Origin: Rhodocollybia butyracea
Lineage: Eukaryota; Basidiomycota; Agaricomycetes; Agaricales; Omphalotaceae
Reading direction: 5' to 3'
NCBI GenBank assembly: GCA_015501585.1
Contig: JADNRY010000005.1
Span: 62,001 to 126,000 of the forward strand
DNA: 64,000 nt
Below the pieces are notes generated by a model. It did not search any database. It had not been told where the DNA came from and saw only the letters and a list, made by a program, of their open reading frames with translations. Shown piece by piece: positions 48,249 through 60,507 of the stretch. Each line of letters opens with the position of its first letter. Position 1 is the stretch's first letter. The translations under genes and the position numbers were made by a program.

Positions 48249-50605
48249 ATGCCCACCGTTGCAGTTGACAAGGCTGAGCTCTGGGAGCGCTTGGGACAAG
48301 AATACTGTGAATAATCTCTGCATCTACTCTCGATATCTACTTCATCGCTCATCATCCAGCATTCCAGCATCTGAAGACTTTGACGCGCTCTGTTTCGAAT
48401 ACGGTCTCGAACTAGATGAAGATGTATGTTTGGTGACTAATTTGAAGATGGGGCGTTGCTTAGAATATCTTTAGACCACTGCAGAAGTAGAAGAGGCGAT
48501 CAAGAAAGGTTTACCTGCTGAGCGACCAGTGAGTGCTGTTTCTTGATTATCAGCACCTTCTGACTCTCAATCTTCAATCAGCAATTGAAAATAGAGACAC
48601 CCGCTAATAGGTGATTTTTTCACCGTCCAAGATCCTCGTCTATGTCCTGACTCAAGTAGATACGATCTATTGTGTATCGAGGGTATCGCCCGGGCACTCA
48701 AAGTCTTCCTTGGCAAAACAAAAGCACCTAAATACAGGCTTGTATATCCACCAAACGGTGAATCTGACCTTTTGACGGTGACTATTCATCCCGATGTACG
48801 TGTTGGTATCTGCCAGTTATCCGGTAATCTCAAGAAAAAACTCTTGTCAGACGAAGAAAATCAGACCGTTGTTCGCTTGTGCAATCCTTCGAAATATCAA
48901 GTTTACGCCAAGTTCCTACGCATCTTTCATCGATCTTCAGGATAAACTCCACCAGAATATCTGTCGGAGACGCCAGCTGGTCTCAATCGGGACCCACGAT
49001 CTAGATACCCTCAAGGGCCCATTCAGATATGAAGCAAGAGCACCGAAGGACATCAAATTTGCGCCTTTAAACAGGGAACAGGAGTACACTGCTGAAGAGC
49101 TCATGACTTTGTACGAGGTGTGCATTGATACTCTTATACCGTCGCACTCTATCTTGATGCCCTTCTAGTCAGACAAGCAACTATCGCGTTATCTACATAT
49201 CATCCGTGACTCTCAAGTGTACCCGATTATTTACGACGCAGAAGATCGTGTGTTGTCGATGCCTCCGATTATCAACTCGAATCATAGCAAAATTACGCTC
49301 AACACTACCAATGTCTTCATAGATGTGACTGCCACAGATCAGACAAAGTTAGACATTGTCGTAAACATAGTAGCGACCATGTTCTCCGAATACTGTGCAG
49401 AGCCGTTCACGTCAGTCAAGTTGTTTTTTGGTGTCTATTATCTAACCCAAGTTTTTCAGGATTGAGCCCGTAAAGATGAAACTTCCTGACGGCTCGACAA
49501 AGATATCACCCGATCTCTCCGAGAAGCAGATGCTGGCCCACGCTTCCTACGTCAACTCTTGCACCGGGCTTTCTCTAAAAACCGAAGAAGTATCTAACTT
49601 GCTGAGCAAAATGTCGCTGTTCCCTACTCTCTCCACCAGTAATGCGGATGAGATCGAGGTCAGCATCCCTCCCACCCGACCAGACATCTTCCATGAATGT
49701 GATATCATGGAGGACGCCGCGATTGCATATGGTTTCAATAATCTTCCGCACACTTTCCCGCCGACAACCACCGTAGGCCAGCCTTCAGCAATAAATAAGC
49801 TGAGTGATATTGTTCGGCTGGAATGGGCTCTTGCTGGTTGGGTAGAGGTGCTCCCATTGACCTTAGTCCGTTTTACTTTTCGTTTCTCGTTTATTGAAAA
49901 TGCTTATTCGACGTCGCCAGTGCTCTCACGAAGAGAATTTCGCCTTCTTGAACCACGAGGACGATAACCAAACAGCTGTCAAGATTGCCAACCCCAAGTC
50001 TCTAGAATTCCAAGTCGTGCGTACGACTTTGATCCCCGGACTGCTCAAAACCATACGCGAAAACCGTTCCCACTCACTGCCTTTGAAAATTTTCGAGGCG
50101 GGAGACGTGGTTTTCAAGGATTCAAAGAGAGAAAGACAATCGAGAAACGAGCGACATGCCGCCGCCGTCTGGTGCAACAAAACCGCCGGATTCGAAATTG
50201 TACATGGTGTCTTTGACCGAGCGATGAAAATGCTCGAAGTGCCGCGAATAAGCAACTCGGGCTCAAACGCGGAAACGGGGTATTATATGAAGGAAACTTC
50301 GGGTAGCGCACTTTCACTCGATTTCTTTGACAAGTCTGAATTCTCTTTCACCAGATCCGATGTATTTCCCCGGTAGAGCAGCGACGATTTGTTATCGTGC
50401 TCCAAACAAACGAAAGAACAGCACCCTCGAGAAACTCAAGGGTGCCCTTCATGTAAACGATGACGATCTAGTGATCGGGTCTTTGGGTATTCTGCATCCT
50501 AGCGTGCTCGAAAAGTTCGATATCCAATATCCATGCTCTGCGGTCGAGTTTACACTAGACCCTTTCAAAAAACAGATGCAGAAGATCTGGACGAATGATG
50601 AATAA
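48249..50605 (+). CDS. FRS1: Cytosolic phenylalanyl-tRNA synthetase beta subunit
   Basis: Beta chain of the alpha2-beta2 eukaryotic PheRS. It begins [20 protein letters not shown], then [18 protein letters not shown]. Family blocks are [40 protein letters not shown] with [60 protein letters not shown] (B3/4 region), [20 protein letters not shown] (B5), and [20 protein letters not shown] with [10 protein letters not shown]. The end includes [20 protein letters not shown] and [20 protein letters not shown]. About eight introns are inferred; the early exons are short. The first-exon junction uses the second of two close AG acceptors. Confidence 0.93.
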
Positions 50606-51213
50606 AATAGTACTAGATATTATTGAAGTGCTGTTGGAATGTATTCACTCGCTCTATCTGGTTGAAGGCCTGCCCTAAACTAAACTCTGGGTTAGGGTTA
50701 GCTGTATAAAAGTGCACTCGTGTCAAATTTTTTCTTTACTCATTTCTTGCACTCGCATTATTGTCCTCTCGCGATTTTTTGCTTTCTCGCGGGTGTCTAC
50801 TGCTTGTTCTAGAAGGTTTGCATCTCAGCTGGAGCGTGCTCTCTCCTTTAATGGTGGTTGCTTCATAGAGTAGTGTTCCTTACCAGAGATGCAACATTCT
50901 CTTTTGGCCAATCTGCCGCGTTTCAATTCTTATTTCTGCACGCGATGACTCTAAATTATCATTGTGATCTACGAGGATATACACAACATATAGACTTTAT
51001 ATTGATGGGTTTATGGAGTGTAGTACTTCTTCGATGTTAGCCATATACGAATTCCACTCATGGTCCCATTCATTTGTCACACTTCGTTTCTTTCAGTGAG
51101 ACAAAAGTAGAGCAATGGGTTAAACACACACCTTGATGTTTGATTGCTGAATGCGGTCGAGTTGTAAATCCCTATCTGAAGTTATCAGACAGACTTGCAT
51201 TCGTGAAATTCAG
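50606..51213. other. Convergent intergenic region FRS1 / Zn2Cys6 regulator
   Basis: 608 bp with no gene. A telomere-like motif (GGGTTAGGGTTAG, 50689-50701) follows CCCTAAACTAAAC 16 bp upstream. It could be a chance repeat, an interstitial telomeric motif or a weak hairpin. Confidence 0.5.
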
Positions 51214-54200
51214 TCACTTGCCTTCAGAAGAGGGCCTCTCAAGCATGGATTTGTACGAGTAGGGCGCCATCAAGCTATCAGTCAAAGACTCAGAGAAGTC
51301 AGTGGATAATGGCCTGCATTGGGTTTGAGCAGGTGCATTGGAGGGCTGGGAGTCAAATGTGAAGGCCCATGGAGCTGTCTGAGGCCAGGTGAAGGAATCA
51401 AATATAGGTAGACTTCCAAGTTCGTTGGTGTGTATAGGTAAGCTGAATCCGCCAAGGGGTTGATGCAGCTCAGATGTAGCTTCAAAGGGTTCTGACACCC
51501 GATTACTGCCCGCTATTGGACGGGGTTCAATTCTGGTCATCCTATAAGGCTTGGATCGAATATCATTCAAAGCGTTACCCTCTTCGCCTTCTCTGCGTCG
51601 TTTCAAAGTCGACGTGGTTTTCTCGTGGTGCAGGCAGCTTATGGATATGATTTCTGTTAGGATATCGCTGTGACATTTCACTTATCAGAAGATGGTTAAT
51701 CAACCTGGGTAAGAGACATACGAGTATCGCCCGGCTGACTCCCAACTGTTCGGAATGATTGAGTAGCAGATTTAACAACGAGAGAAACGAAACAAGTCAC
51801 CTCCTCTCATACTGGTGCAGACTACAATATTTGAGCAGCTAAACCGGTTATTCACAAAATAAACTTACGTCTGTACGGCTCTTGCAACGTCCTAAACAGG
51901 CTGTTTAAGTCAAGCCTTAAAACGAAAGTAAAGCAAAGACTACCTCTAATTCTTTAGGTAGATCTAGCGAATCGGATGGCTTCAGGCGTCGTCCTTGCCA
52001 AACATTAACCAGCAAAACTATCGAGGCATTGAACAAAGCCATCTAGAAGTCACTTAACTTTCAGGTGTTAAAAATATTGAACGCATTCTCACCACCACAT
52101 TTGGCATGCCAACTAAACAAGCGTTGCGTCGTTCGGATATCTCTACAACAAGAAGACAAGAACGAGCTGCATTAGCTATTATGGCCAATGAAGGAAAGCT
52201 TAGCACTGGCATCTGGCCAGGCTTGGGAATGAAACGCCTATGTACGAGGATTTGGATCCCTGGAAAAGCTGGTCAAATGATGTCACTGAAGATCAAGGAT
52301 ATTGTTTACAATCTGCAGAGAAGGAGTTCAGAAAGTCATTGAGATGGGTATGAATGCTTACAATAAGTCACATAAAGATTCGCTGAGCAACGAAAATGTT
52401 CGAAGTCTTGTCGATTAGGATCCCATTTCACTGTGAACAGGAAAATGCGCGCACGTGCATACGTGAAGAGTTGAAAAACTACTAAACCGATTCTGGAGAC
52501 TCACAATGGCCAGGAAGATCATCTACCCAATTGTTGAGTAACGAATCCAATTCTGCAACGATCTTTTGGTTCCACTCAAGTTCAGACAAACCCATAGCAG
52601 TCCATATGTCCTCTCGCCTTACAGCATACTTGTGTAGGAATTGGATGAAATATCAACAGTCAAGTTGTCAGCTACTTACAATGGTTCCAATCGCATGAGC
52701 TAAAATATCAAGAAGCTTTATGAGGCACTTGATATATGACGCCGATGAAGGTCTGGCGGGTGGTTTGAATGCTATCTCTGAATTTGGACCTTGCCAATAT
52801 TCGTCATCACAGTCTACGGGTAGATCAACATCGAAACTACGAAGAGATTAAAGTTAGCATTGCTTGCATGAGAATCACCTGAGGCAATCATACTCTTCAG
52901 TCGTTATGGATCTAGGACGACCCAAGAACGAGCTTGCAAAAATATCCAAGATATACAACACCCAAAACGCGCGCTTCCAGAGTTCGTTCTCCAATGTAGG
53001 TTTGGTGTTTGGGGGCCTCTTTCTATGTGCACCTACGTCCAAAGCCATCGAAAGTCCGACTTTAATTAATACCCAACAATATTCTGGGGTTGTGGTACAT
53101 TGCATAAACATAATGTAAACCTGTTGGATGAGTTCAGTAGCAAGGTGATTCTGAACAGAATAAAACATACGCCGTATAGCTGAAGTTCGTATACACTGGA
53201 TGGGGAGGTGAAAGACTTTTTAATGGGATCAACTTGCCTTATCCACCTCCAGCCTAAACCCAGTCAGTGCTTAAACTTTGTATTCAGAACTGGATGTACT
53301 CGCCTACTGATTGTTCCGAAGTAGAACCGTCCTCGAAGATACGAGGATCTTTCGAAAAACGAGCGCCAACCGCACAGACAGCGAGAACCAGAGCACCAAA
53401 CTGACGATCGTTGAAATGCAAGCCTTTTTCTATATTTTTAAGGAATGAAGGTCCATGCACGAATGGAATCAAGTAATTGATTCGGTCAAGAAAGAGTTTA
53501 ACCAGATCTTGTATTAGATTCTCGTCGGGAAATTTGAACGGAACAGGAACTTCTTCTGGTTTGAGTTGCCACTAGAAAACTTCGATTTGGTTGAATGGTT
53601 ATTGAGCTTTTGCTTTTGCTTACCGGGTGAATCGCCCAGAATTCAGGTCGTTTTTTGAAGTTGGATTCATGGTAATAACCATTTTCTCCAATATAATCAT
53701 TGCGGATGTCCATGACAGCCTTGAACATCATAATATTACTAGATTGTCCGTAATGTCGTCCCTTGGCCGACTCGATATGTTCCAGATCCATGCCTTCCAG
53801 GCTTTCACTGAGCCCGTCAAGTACGCTGGTGTCATTGTCAGCATCTAGACTAATTAAGAGCATCTAAATACTAATGTCTCACCTAGTGTCAGCGTCCAAA
53901 TATGATCCAGCGGGTGGCATGGTATCGTTCGCGATCTTCATGTGAACAGTGTGGCTATCATCTTTCACTGAAGTGCGCTGTTGTAACCGAACTATATGTT
54001 CTTGTAATCCCCTGATATGAATTGCTAAGTCAATGAACAGTTGTTTGACTAATGAGGGATCTTCAGGAGGCTCATAAGGCTGCGCCGCCGAGAGAATGGA
54101 GTTGACGATTGACGGGATCGTCCTCTGACCCTTCGGTGTTCTGGAACGATCATTATTAATTTGGGATTAATCAGTGAGATACTTAACCTTGATTACCCTT

Positions 54201-54597
54201 TGGGAGGACCGCGCTTCTGAAAGTAAATATCAGACCCAAGTGATGCGTGAACATGCAAACTTGCCTTCCTGAACACGGCAAACGCATGCGTACATTTACA
54301 TTTGAGTGTTATGCACGACGAACAGGAATTTCCGGGCCTGGTGGAACTGTCGCCTGTATGCATATTCAAGCTATGCATAATCTTTGAGAGTATAAGAGTA
54401 GATGCCCACATTTGACTGCACATACACATCAGAACTTAGATTGGGAACACAACCGGTGCAGCTCACCCTTTCTTTTTCTACCCGATGGTTAGGTCGCAAT
54501 GTCAGGATGAAGAATGAAGAAAATACCGGCACTCATCGCATGCGTTCTGTAATCTACGCCTCTTGTGCGTAGGTTGCGCGTCTTCTCCGTCAGACAT
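51214..54597 (-). CDS. Zn2Cys6 transcription factor with Fungal_trans domain (XlnR-like class)
   Basis: Fungal zinc-cluster regulator. The start MSDGEDAQPTHKRRRLQNAC gives a Cys cluster NACDECRKRK then VKC and GNSCSSCITLKCKCTHAF, separated by introns. A GPPKG linker follows. The Fungal_trans region includes IPFVHGPSFLKNIEKGLHFN, DRQFGALVLAVCAVGARFSK with DPRIFEDGS, and VLIKVGLSMALDVGAHRKRP. Then come ENELWKRAFWVLYILDIFAS, FLGRPRSITTEEYD and DLPGH- and FIPKPGQ-containing segments. The C-terminus is acidic/Ser-rich (MAPYSYKSMLERPSSEGK). About 15 introns are inferred and exon ends between 52300 and 53300 are approximate. The target genes are unknown; it neighbours no carbohydrate-catabolism cluster here. 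Confidence 0.84.
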
Positions 54598-55021
54598 GGT
54601 AGGGGAAAGATACTATTATTAGGCTAGCGATAGCATATTTATGTAAAATGTCTGCGCTGCGTGTAGCTGTGTTCCGTAATAGTGTACGTCGATTTTCTTA
54701 AGTCTGGCAGAATATGGTCTATATATACAGTACAGCATTCGCTGCGCATGCGCAGACTTCAAGAGTTGGATGCCATTTTGTTCTGAATGCTTACTTCACG
54801 GTCTTACGCCGAAAACTCAGGTCAAAACATAAACCATGAGCCGCAAAGAAAAAATGTTCACTAATGTTCACCGAACAGCTTCCTTCCAAGTTACTGAGAC
54901 TCGCTTTAGCCTGGTTCCGTCTTTGATAGTGAATGTAGATTATATATATTATAATGTAAACATCACTGTCAATGATAGTTAAGAAAGATTATGTCCATGG
55001 CAGAGCATGAAAAAGCTCACG
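54598..55021. other. Promoter of the Zn2Cys6 gene and 3' flank of mL44
   Basis: 424 bp with an AT-rich stretch (ATTATATATATTATAATG near 54940). No gene is seen. Confidence 0.5.
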
Positions 55022-56223
55022 TTAATCTAATGATACTTCCGACTCTACCCTTTCTATACTTTCCGACTGAACTTTCTTCTTCTCCTTCGGAGGCTGACGT
55101 TCTGTTGGCAAGCTAGGTAGCGATGAGTAGTCCACTACCAGGGGACCATGCATGCCTCCAAATCGGTTGCACGCAGAACGTGCATCACCATGGAAAACCT
55201 CCGGAAGACCAGTATGGTTCGTACTGAGAAGGATATGAGGTAGGACGCGAGTGTGAAAAACACGATGTGCGGTGGATGCACCCTACAACAGAACAATATG
55301 ACCATCAAAAAAATGCGAGCATGGAATTAGGAAAACATACGAATTGTTCAAATATTCCGCCTAAAACTGCAGCAACTGCATCTCCTTGGACCTTGTAAAG
55401 CCCCGCACCTTTTAAAAGCGCTATATTCGCATCTTGCAACCGTTCTGATTTTAATGTCGGGGTCCACCTCATTACTCGACCTAAACCCCATTTTGATCCT
55501 ATGTGTTCACCAAGGACGTAGGTATTCAGCGTCTGAGCCACGATTGCTTCGAGGTCGTCTGACGGTTTTAAATTGGGACTCGAGGAGAGAAGAAGATATA
55601 GATAGGCAGAGATGACGCGCCGACCTGCAAAGAACAAATCAACAGCGAAAAAACTTGAAAAATAAGACTACGAACCCATGAAACTATGTCCAGCATTATG
55701 CCCATAGATTGCAGCTGGATGACTGGCATGAGTAAGTATACGTCGTGCAAGTTCAGTGGGAAACTGTAGATCCGGAAAGAGCTTATTCAAGTGCTCTGCA
55801 AATAAGGGGTTTGGTGCCCTCATTGTGGAATAGTCCACTTGTTCGCGACCCGGGCTAATTTTTTCACTGTAATTATTTTCGCCTGGTTTCCGCCTGTCCC
55901 TCCCAAAGGCTGACTGAGGTCGCCGGTTGCCAAGCCTTGTCATTGGCCTCTCGTCCCCCTCCTCCTCTGCATCTGCATATACTTCCCGAGGTCGGACTCG
56001 CACGGAAGTGTTTTCTCGTCGCGTTTCATACGATTTTTGCTTCATGGCAGCCAATGAATATCTTCGCGAGGGAGCTATAGGGATTATTAGTGAGAATTAA
56101 GAGTATTTGCAGCATGAATTACGAACTCGCAAGTATCCGTGGGGCTACGGACGAAGAACTGGGGGAAACCGAAGAGCATAGTGTTCGTACAGAAGAGTTG
56201 AGGCGAGAAATCGATGGTGACAT
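55022..56223 (-). CDS. MRPL3: Mitochondrial large-subunit ribosomal protein mL44 (RNase III-like)
   Basis: mL44 has an RNase III fold that is normally inactive and sits in the mitoribosome large subunit. The N-terminus MSPSISRLNSSVRTLCSSVS continues over an intron to TPSRRYSLAAMKQKSYETRR, a mitochondrial presequence. The core is HLNKLFPDLQFPTELARRIL with THASHPAAIYGHNAGHSFMG, then RRVISAYLYLLLSSSP, TYVLGEHIGSKWGLGRVMRW and QGDAVAAVLGGIFEQFG. A C-terminal half with HTRVLPHILLS and PTERQPPKEKKKVQSESIE closes it. Four introns are inferred. Helentron-like copy 2 ends 176 bp upstream of the start. Confidence 0.9.
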
Positions 56224-56398
56224 GGCGAAGAACTAGGTTTAGCGCAGGCGCGAGAATTTTGGCGTCCTCCTGTCCCAGTTATTTTAGAGGTAGACACAAC
56301 GGAACAGAAGAAAAAAGTTAACGCCGTTATGCGCTCACGTGCATTCTAAGCGCCCTATCCCTCGAGTTAGTATACATATTAAGCGTAGTAAGAGATCG

Positions 56399-57441
56399 TT
56401 AGCGCCGCTGGTGCGGCAATCCCCGACTCAGGCTAGTGTATTGTGAGCCAGTGTTCGATACAGTTAACAAAAATGTAGCTGAGCCTGGGAGAGAATTTTT
56501 GATTACAGTTGCAAAGTTTACATAGGTTACTGGGTTTATATAGGTTAATGAGTTTCTTAGTGTAAGGAATAAAATTTGGACAAATCAAAACATCTTCGAC
56601 AGTATTCACTGCGTCAATACCATGTTCACTGCATTTACTGAGGTACATGGTCAGTAAATTGTACACAGATATCGAATAAAGTGATGTAAAATCACGCTGG
56701 AAACTTTTCGCGAGACATACATCGCGAAACTTAGAACGAGTATATATAGCACTGTATATTGAAGTCGTACTATACAGTGGTTCACCATCATTCAATCGCA
56801 TTTGTAAGTTTACAGCTTGGATGAACTGCAGTTGCTCACCTTCTTCACTGCAAGCAATTAATTGCTGAATATCTTTGAGTATATCAGGCTGCGAAAGAAT
56901 ATGAGTAGTTACTGGAAGTGACATAGGTACTGCGTTCATCAACGCTGATGTTAATGGATTTCCGAACTCACTTTGATAACTGGAAACTACATTCTTAAAC
57001 AAATCTGAGTTCTGTGGCAGAACAGTAAAGGGAACAAGTATATTTCTACATCGTGTTTCCACTGCATGAATAGCTGCTTTACGCGTAATCAACGGTGTAG
57101 TATCAGTAATGTGCATAAATGGTGCATCCAATAAATCAGATACTGGCAATTTCTGCAGTTGTTCCTGTCGCAAGTTTGATGACACAGGTTGTGCCCAAAT
57201 AGGAAATGTGCATTGTAACGATTGAAACAGTAAAGCAAGATTATTCATTTTTTCAACAGGTTCTAGATCTTAGACGTGGTCGTTGAGCGAGGAGACTTCG
57301 ACTTTGCAAGCCCTTATCACTACAGTGGAGCTTGAAATAACGTGATGAGAAATTATTTCTTTATCTGATATTTCACACGCTTTTTTAGTTCGATCGCACA
57401 GTACAAGACCCTCTCTTCCCTTCGGTCAGAGTCGGGGATAC
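56399..57441 (-). mobile_element. Helentron/Helitron2-like element, copy 2
   Basis: Same architecture as copy 1. On the minus strand the start is ATCCCCGACTCTGACCGAAG and the end is GAGTCGGGGAT then hairpin GCCGC-ACCA-GCGGC then GCTAA. The stem is identical to copy 1 while the loop differs (ACCA versus GAGA), which suggests the stem is under selection. The 5' ~60 bp (TACAAGACCCTCTCTTCCCT and neighbours) match copy 1 closely, as do AAGTTTGG-type internal blocks such as GTGGAGCTTRAARTAACGTG. It carries one 271-codon ORF and no helicase. It lies in the mL44 promoter. Confidence 0.7.
56433..57248 (-). CDS. Unknown ORF carried by the Helentron-like element (271 codons)
   Basis: I do not recognise this protein. 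It starts MNNLALLFQSLQCTFPIWAQ, has helical segments (ITRKAAIHAVETRCRNILVP, LLTMYLSKCSEHGIDAVNTV), and ends with a Cys-rich part CKLCNCNQKFSPRLSYIFVN ending in HWLTIH. The CxxCxC plus C...H set could bind zinc (inference). It runs in the same 5'-3' direction as the element. A homologous but broken fragment in copy 1 shows it belongs to the element rather than being captured once. It could be a decayed exon of a longer Rep/helicase protein or an accessory gene. Confidence 0.6.
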   Translation of the reverse strand: MNNLALLFQSLQCTFPIWAQPVSSNLRQEQLQKLPVSDLLDAPFMHITDTTPLITRKAAIHAVETRCRNILVPFTVLPQNSDLFKNVVSSYQSEFGNPLTSALMNAVPMSLPVTTHILSQPDILKDIQQLIACSEEGEQLQFIQAVNLQMRLNDGEPLYSTTSIYSAIYTRSKFRDVCLAKSFQRDFTSLYSISVYNLLTMYLSKCSEHGIDAVNTVEDVLICPNFIPYTKKLINLYKPSNLCKLCNCNQKFSPRLSYIFVNCIEHWLTIH

Positions 57442-57550
57442 AGAATACTGTAAAGACCAAGTAGAGATATGAAGCACAAAGCATGGTAATTCCAATAACC
57501 CAAAGCAAAAACCAGAGATCGTCATGATTAATTAATGCACCGACTCTTGT

Positions 57551-60222
57551 TCAAGGTCCCGAATTCATTTCCTCCCTCAGGTCCCGCATCTCACTCAGTC
57601 TTCTTCTCATTGCCTTCTCTGTAGGAGTAGGTGAGACCATCCGCGCAATGCCAGCCCCAATAAGGGTGCACAATCCACCGAATCTTAATACCCAAGCAAC
57701 GCCATTCTTTCCATGATAAGTAGACTGGTTGTCTGATTCGACGGGATTCCCATCTGCGATGCGGAATATGATGCTCGTGACTACCGCGACCTATTGAACC
57801 AGTGAGAATCTCGCAGAAGCTGATTGTTCAGGACTTACCACGAATTGCGGAAGGACAATAGCCAGGTTGTGCACACCCAAAATCGTACCGCCCGCGACGT
57901 GGTTTTGGGACGAGGACTCGTCTTCTACATTGATGGCGTATTCGTCATACGAACGCCGACGGAGTAGAGGCTGTTGCTCGTTGGGGCGTAAACTGTGCGA
58001 ACCAGGGGTCGAAAGAGTGCGGCTATGTGACATCCTTCTTTGGTTACTTGGCTGAGAATTGACTTCGGACGCAGAAGAGAGTTCTTTGAGGAGCTACGAA
58101 TGATATTAGCAATATTAGCAACGGAAGCAAGCAGGAGCCGACAGGTAAGCTTACTTCCATGATGATAGCGAAAGGTGCCCACATGGCCACCGCCCAGGAA
58201 ACGCCAACCAGAGAAATAAAAACGGTTGCCTGAAGTACAACTCAGTAGGCCCTAACTGGAAGCACGCGTTGGACTTCACCTGAGTGACCGTTGTGATAAA
58301 AAACGTTGAAAAGGTCAACAACGTGAACCAAAGTAAGGCACCAGTCCAGATATTGCGCAATAAGAACGGTGTCATCGGTAGTCGAAGTGGTTTTCCTTTC
58401 CTCGCAGCTTCAGCCTTCCATTGACGAACTGTGTTTTTTAATCGAGTTAATTCAGCATCCTCGTCAACGTCCTCTTTGTGTGCCATGAGTCGACGGTCAC
58501 GGTTGGCGAGATGAGGAAGTACGGTTCCCGCAATAACAGCAACTACAAAACATTGGTAAAAACACAACAGATTATGGGGAACTTCCCCCACCGATGCTGT
58601 AAAGAAGCATGGCAAACTCTCCTTTACGAGTTGCTAAGTCAGGATCCGGTTCTTCATCGAGTTCCAGGGCCATGACCTGGCCCACATAGGTTGTCCTAGA
58701 AGGAAAAGAGTGAGGAGCGGTAACGCGAGTATTTATAGACTCCCTACGAGTAGAACAAGAAGGGGAACCTGTGGTTGATATTCCAGTCAAACAACTCCAA
58801 AAGCTCATAAGTTCATTTCACGTACCATCCCATGAACGCAAAGAACTGCACATAGCATACTCGACGAATGGGGCGCGGAAGGTTGGACTATGCAGTGAAT
58901 TTATCAGCCCAGAAACTGCAATAAATGATGGAAGGACTCACAATCGCAACCTTGATATTGTTCCAAATTTCACGGAACTTTCTATTCCAAGATTAACTAA
59001 GCAAATGAGCTCTAACTTGGTGCAAAAAGCCACGAACCCTTGTGAGTTTACCTTCTTCTCGCGTTCTTTTTCCTCATGTAGTGCACATGTTATCCAAACG
59101 GTAATTACGAGGATAACGATGCAGAGCAGACAAAATTTGCGAAATTGTTCACCTCCCAGAAATCGCAAAAAGGGCATTTTGGCCAAAGGAAGGAAACCTA
59201 ATGTCACTATCAGAATTGAAGCAGACGTGAATATGAACTTTGCGCACCAAATCCGAAGCCAACTATGTTTCCCGCATGTGTCATTCGTCCGTGCCAGGCG
59301 TTGCCTGCATTGAGTTGCGACGCAGGTGTGATATCCAAAAGCAGGTTCCTCAAGGAAGCCTGTAGACCATTGAGAGCAAAGTCCAAGAAATAAAATGCGA
59401 CTACAAAATTGAGGTGTGCGAGAGGGATTTAACTGCGCATAGCTCACCTACTGCGAATCCTATGGCGGTATTGTTGACCTATTGACAAGTTTCAGTCCAT
59501 ACATCTCTGTCCTAGTCTCTATGGCCTTACAAGCCTTTTCTGCCTCTCATCCCAGTCTCCAGCGCCGGCTTGGAAGAGGTCCACGAAAAAACCAGCTAGC
59601 GCCTGGCAGTACGCGAGTACGAGTGTAGAGAACACCAACACGACTGTGCTGAGCATGATCCAACTACGCCGACGGTATTTGGACGTTGATGAGTCGGACA
59701 CTGCGCCTGTTCAAGGACGTCAGATCAAGGGTTTACCGAGCAGGAAGAAGTAATTCTACCAATGACAGGTTGAGCAATCAGTCCTCGAAAGAAGTCATGT
59801 TTCAGTCAATTAGCTAGGAGGCGATGGAACATTTGTTTTACCACTGATGGGACCCGCAAGCCAGACCAGAGCTGTAACCTGCTCAGTAATTCCCAAGGAA
59901 AGGAGAAAAGGCGTTCCGTAGCTGCAGAAACATATCAGTACAAACGTCAAACGTACACGTTGAAGACTTGCCCGAGCTCTACTGTCCAAACAACCTGTGC
60001 TCCAAGCATCGATATTGAAAGAGTTATTAGGTCCCAAGACGAGAGCCTTTTCTTCAGTGCCTTAGGCTTTCCCGGAATGAGTGCATCCTGTTCGGGCACT
60101 GGCGTTGGTTGCTGTGGGCCATCGTGCAAGCCATCAGCAGGATCCGATTTCCGCCTCGAGTTGGGCCACGCAATTTGAGTCGTTGGGTCTTCTTGATCAG
60201 CGTCTGCAGCTGGAGGCAACAT
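57551..60222 (-). CDS. Sucrose/alpha-glucoside-type proton symporter (GPH/SUT family, 12 TM)
   Basis: Major-facilitator transporter resembling S. pombe Sut1 and plant sucrose transporters. The cytosolic N-tail is MLPPAADADQEDPTTQIAWP. TM1-2 are LITLSISMLGAQVVWTVELG with YGTPFLLSLGITEQVTALVW. The signature loop is SDSSTSKYRRRSWIMLSTVV. Further segments are NTAIGFAVVAFYFLDFAL, GFGFLPLAKMPFLRFLGGEQ, VQFFAFMGWFPFLFYST, and RNIWTGALLWFTLLTFSTFF. A long cytosolic loop (QQPLLRRRSYDEYAINVEDE) lies between later TMs. The last TM is WVLRFGGLCTLIGAGIARMV and the end is MREMREEMNSGP. About 12 introns are inferred. ATG 60222 is preferred over 60252 because the latter adds a short hydrophobic leader not typical of this family. 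Substrate is inference. Confidence 0.85.
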
Positions 60223-60507
60223 GGTAGAGGTAAGAAGAGAAAACCTTAACAAGATAACATTAGCAACGTCGAGGCTTAAAATGAACAGTAGTTATGCATC
60301 ACGCCAGGAGCACGCCAAAAAGGGGAATTATTCCGGAACTGGTCCGTCGGTTTGTGTGGATAGGAGCTCATACAACAGGTATAGTAAGTAGATAAAGATA
60401 CAAAGTGTGAGGAGCAGAGAACAACACAGCAGTCACAGAACAGTAATACTCGAATAAACATACGTGCAGAATGGTACATGGGTACATGAAATGATACAAC
60501 GGTGAGC

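Noticed and set aside
52106..52342. 78-codon plus-strand ORF
   Set aside because: It is antisense to Fungal_trans exons (FIPKPGQ region).
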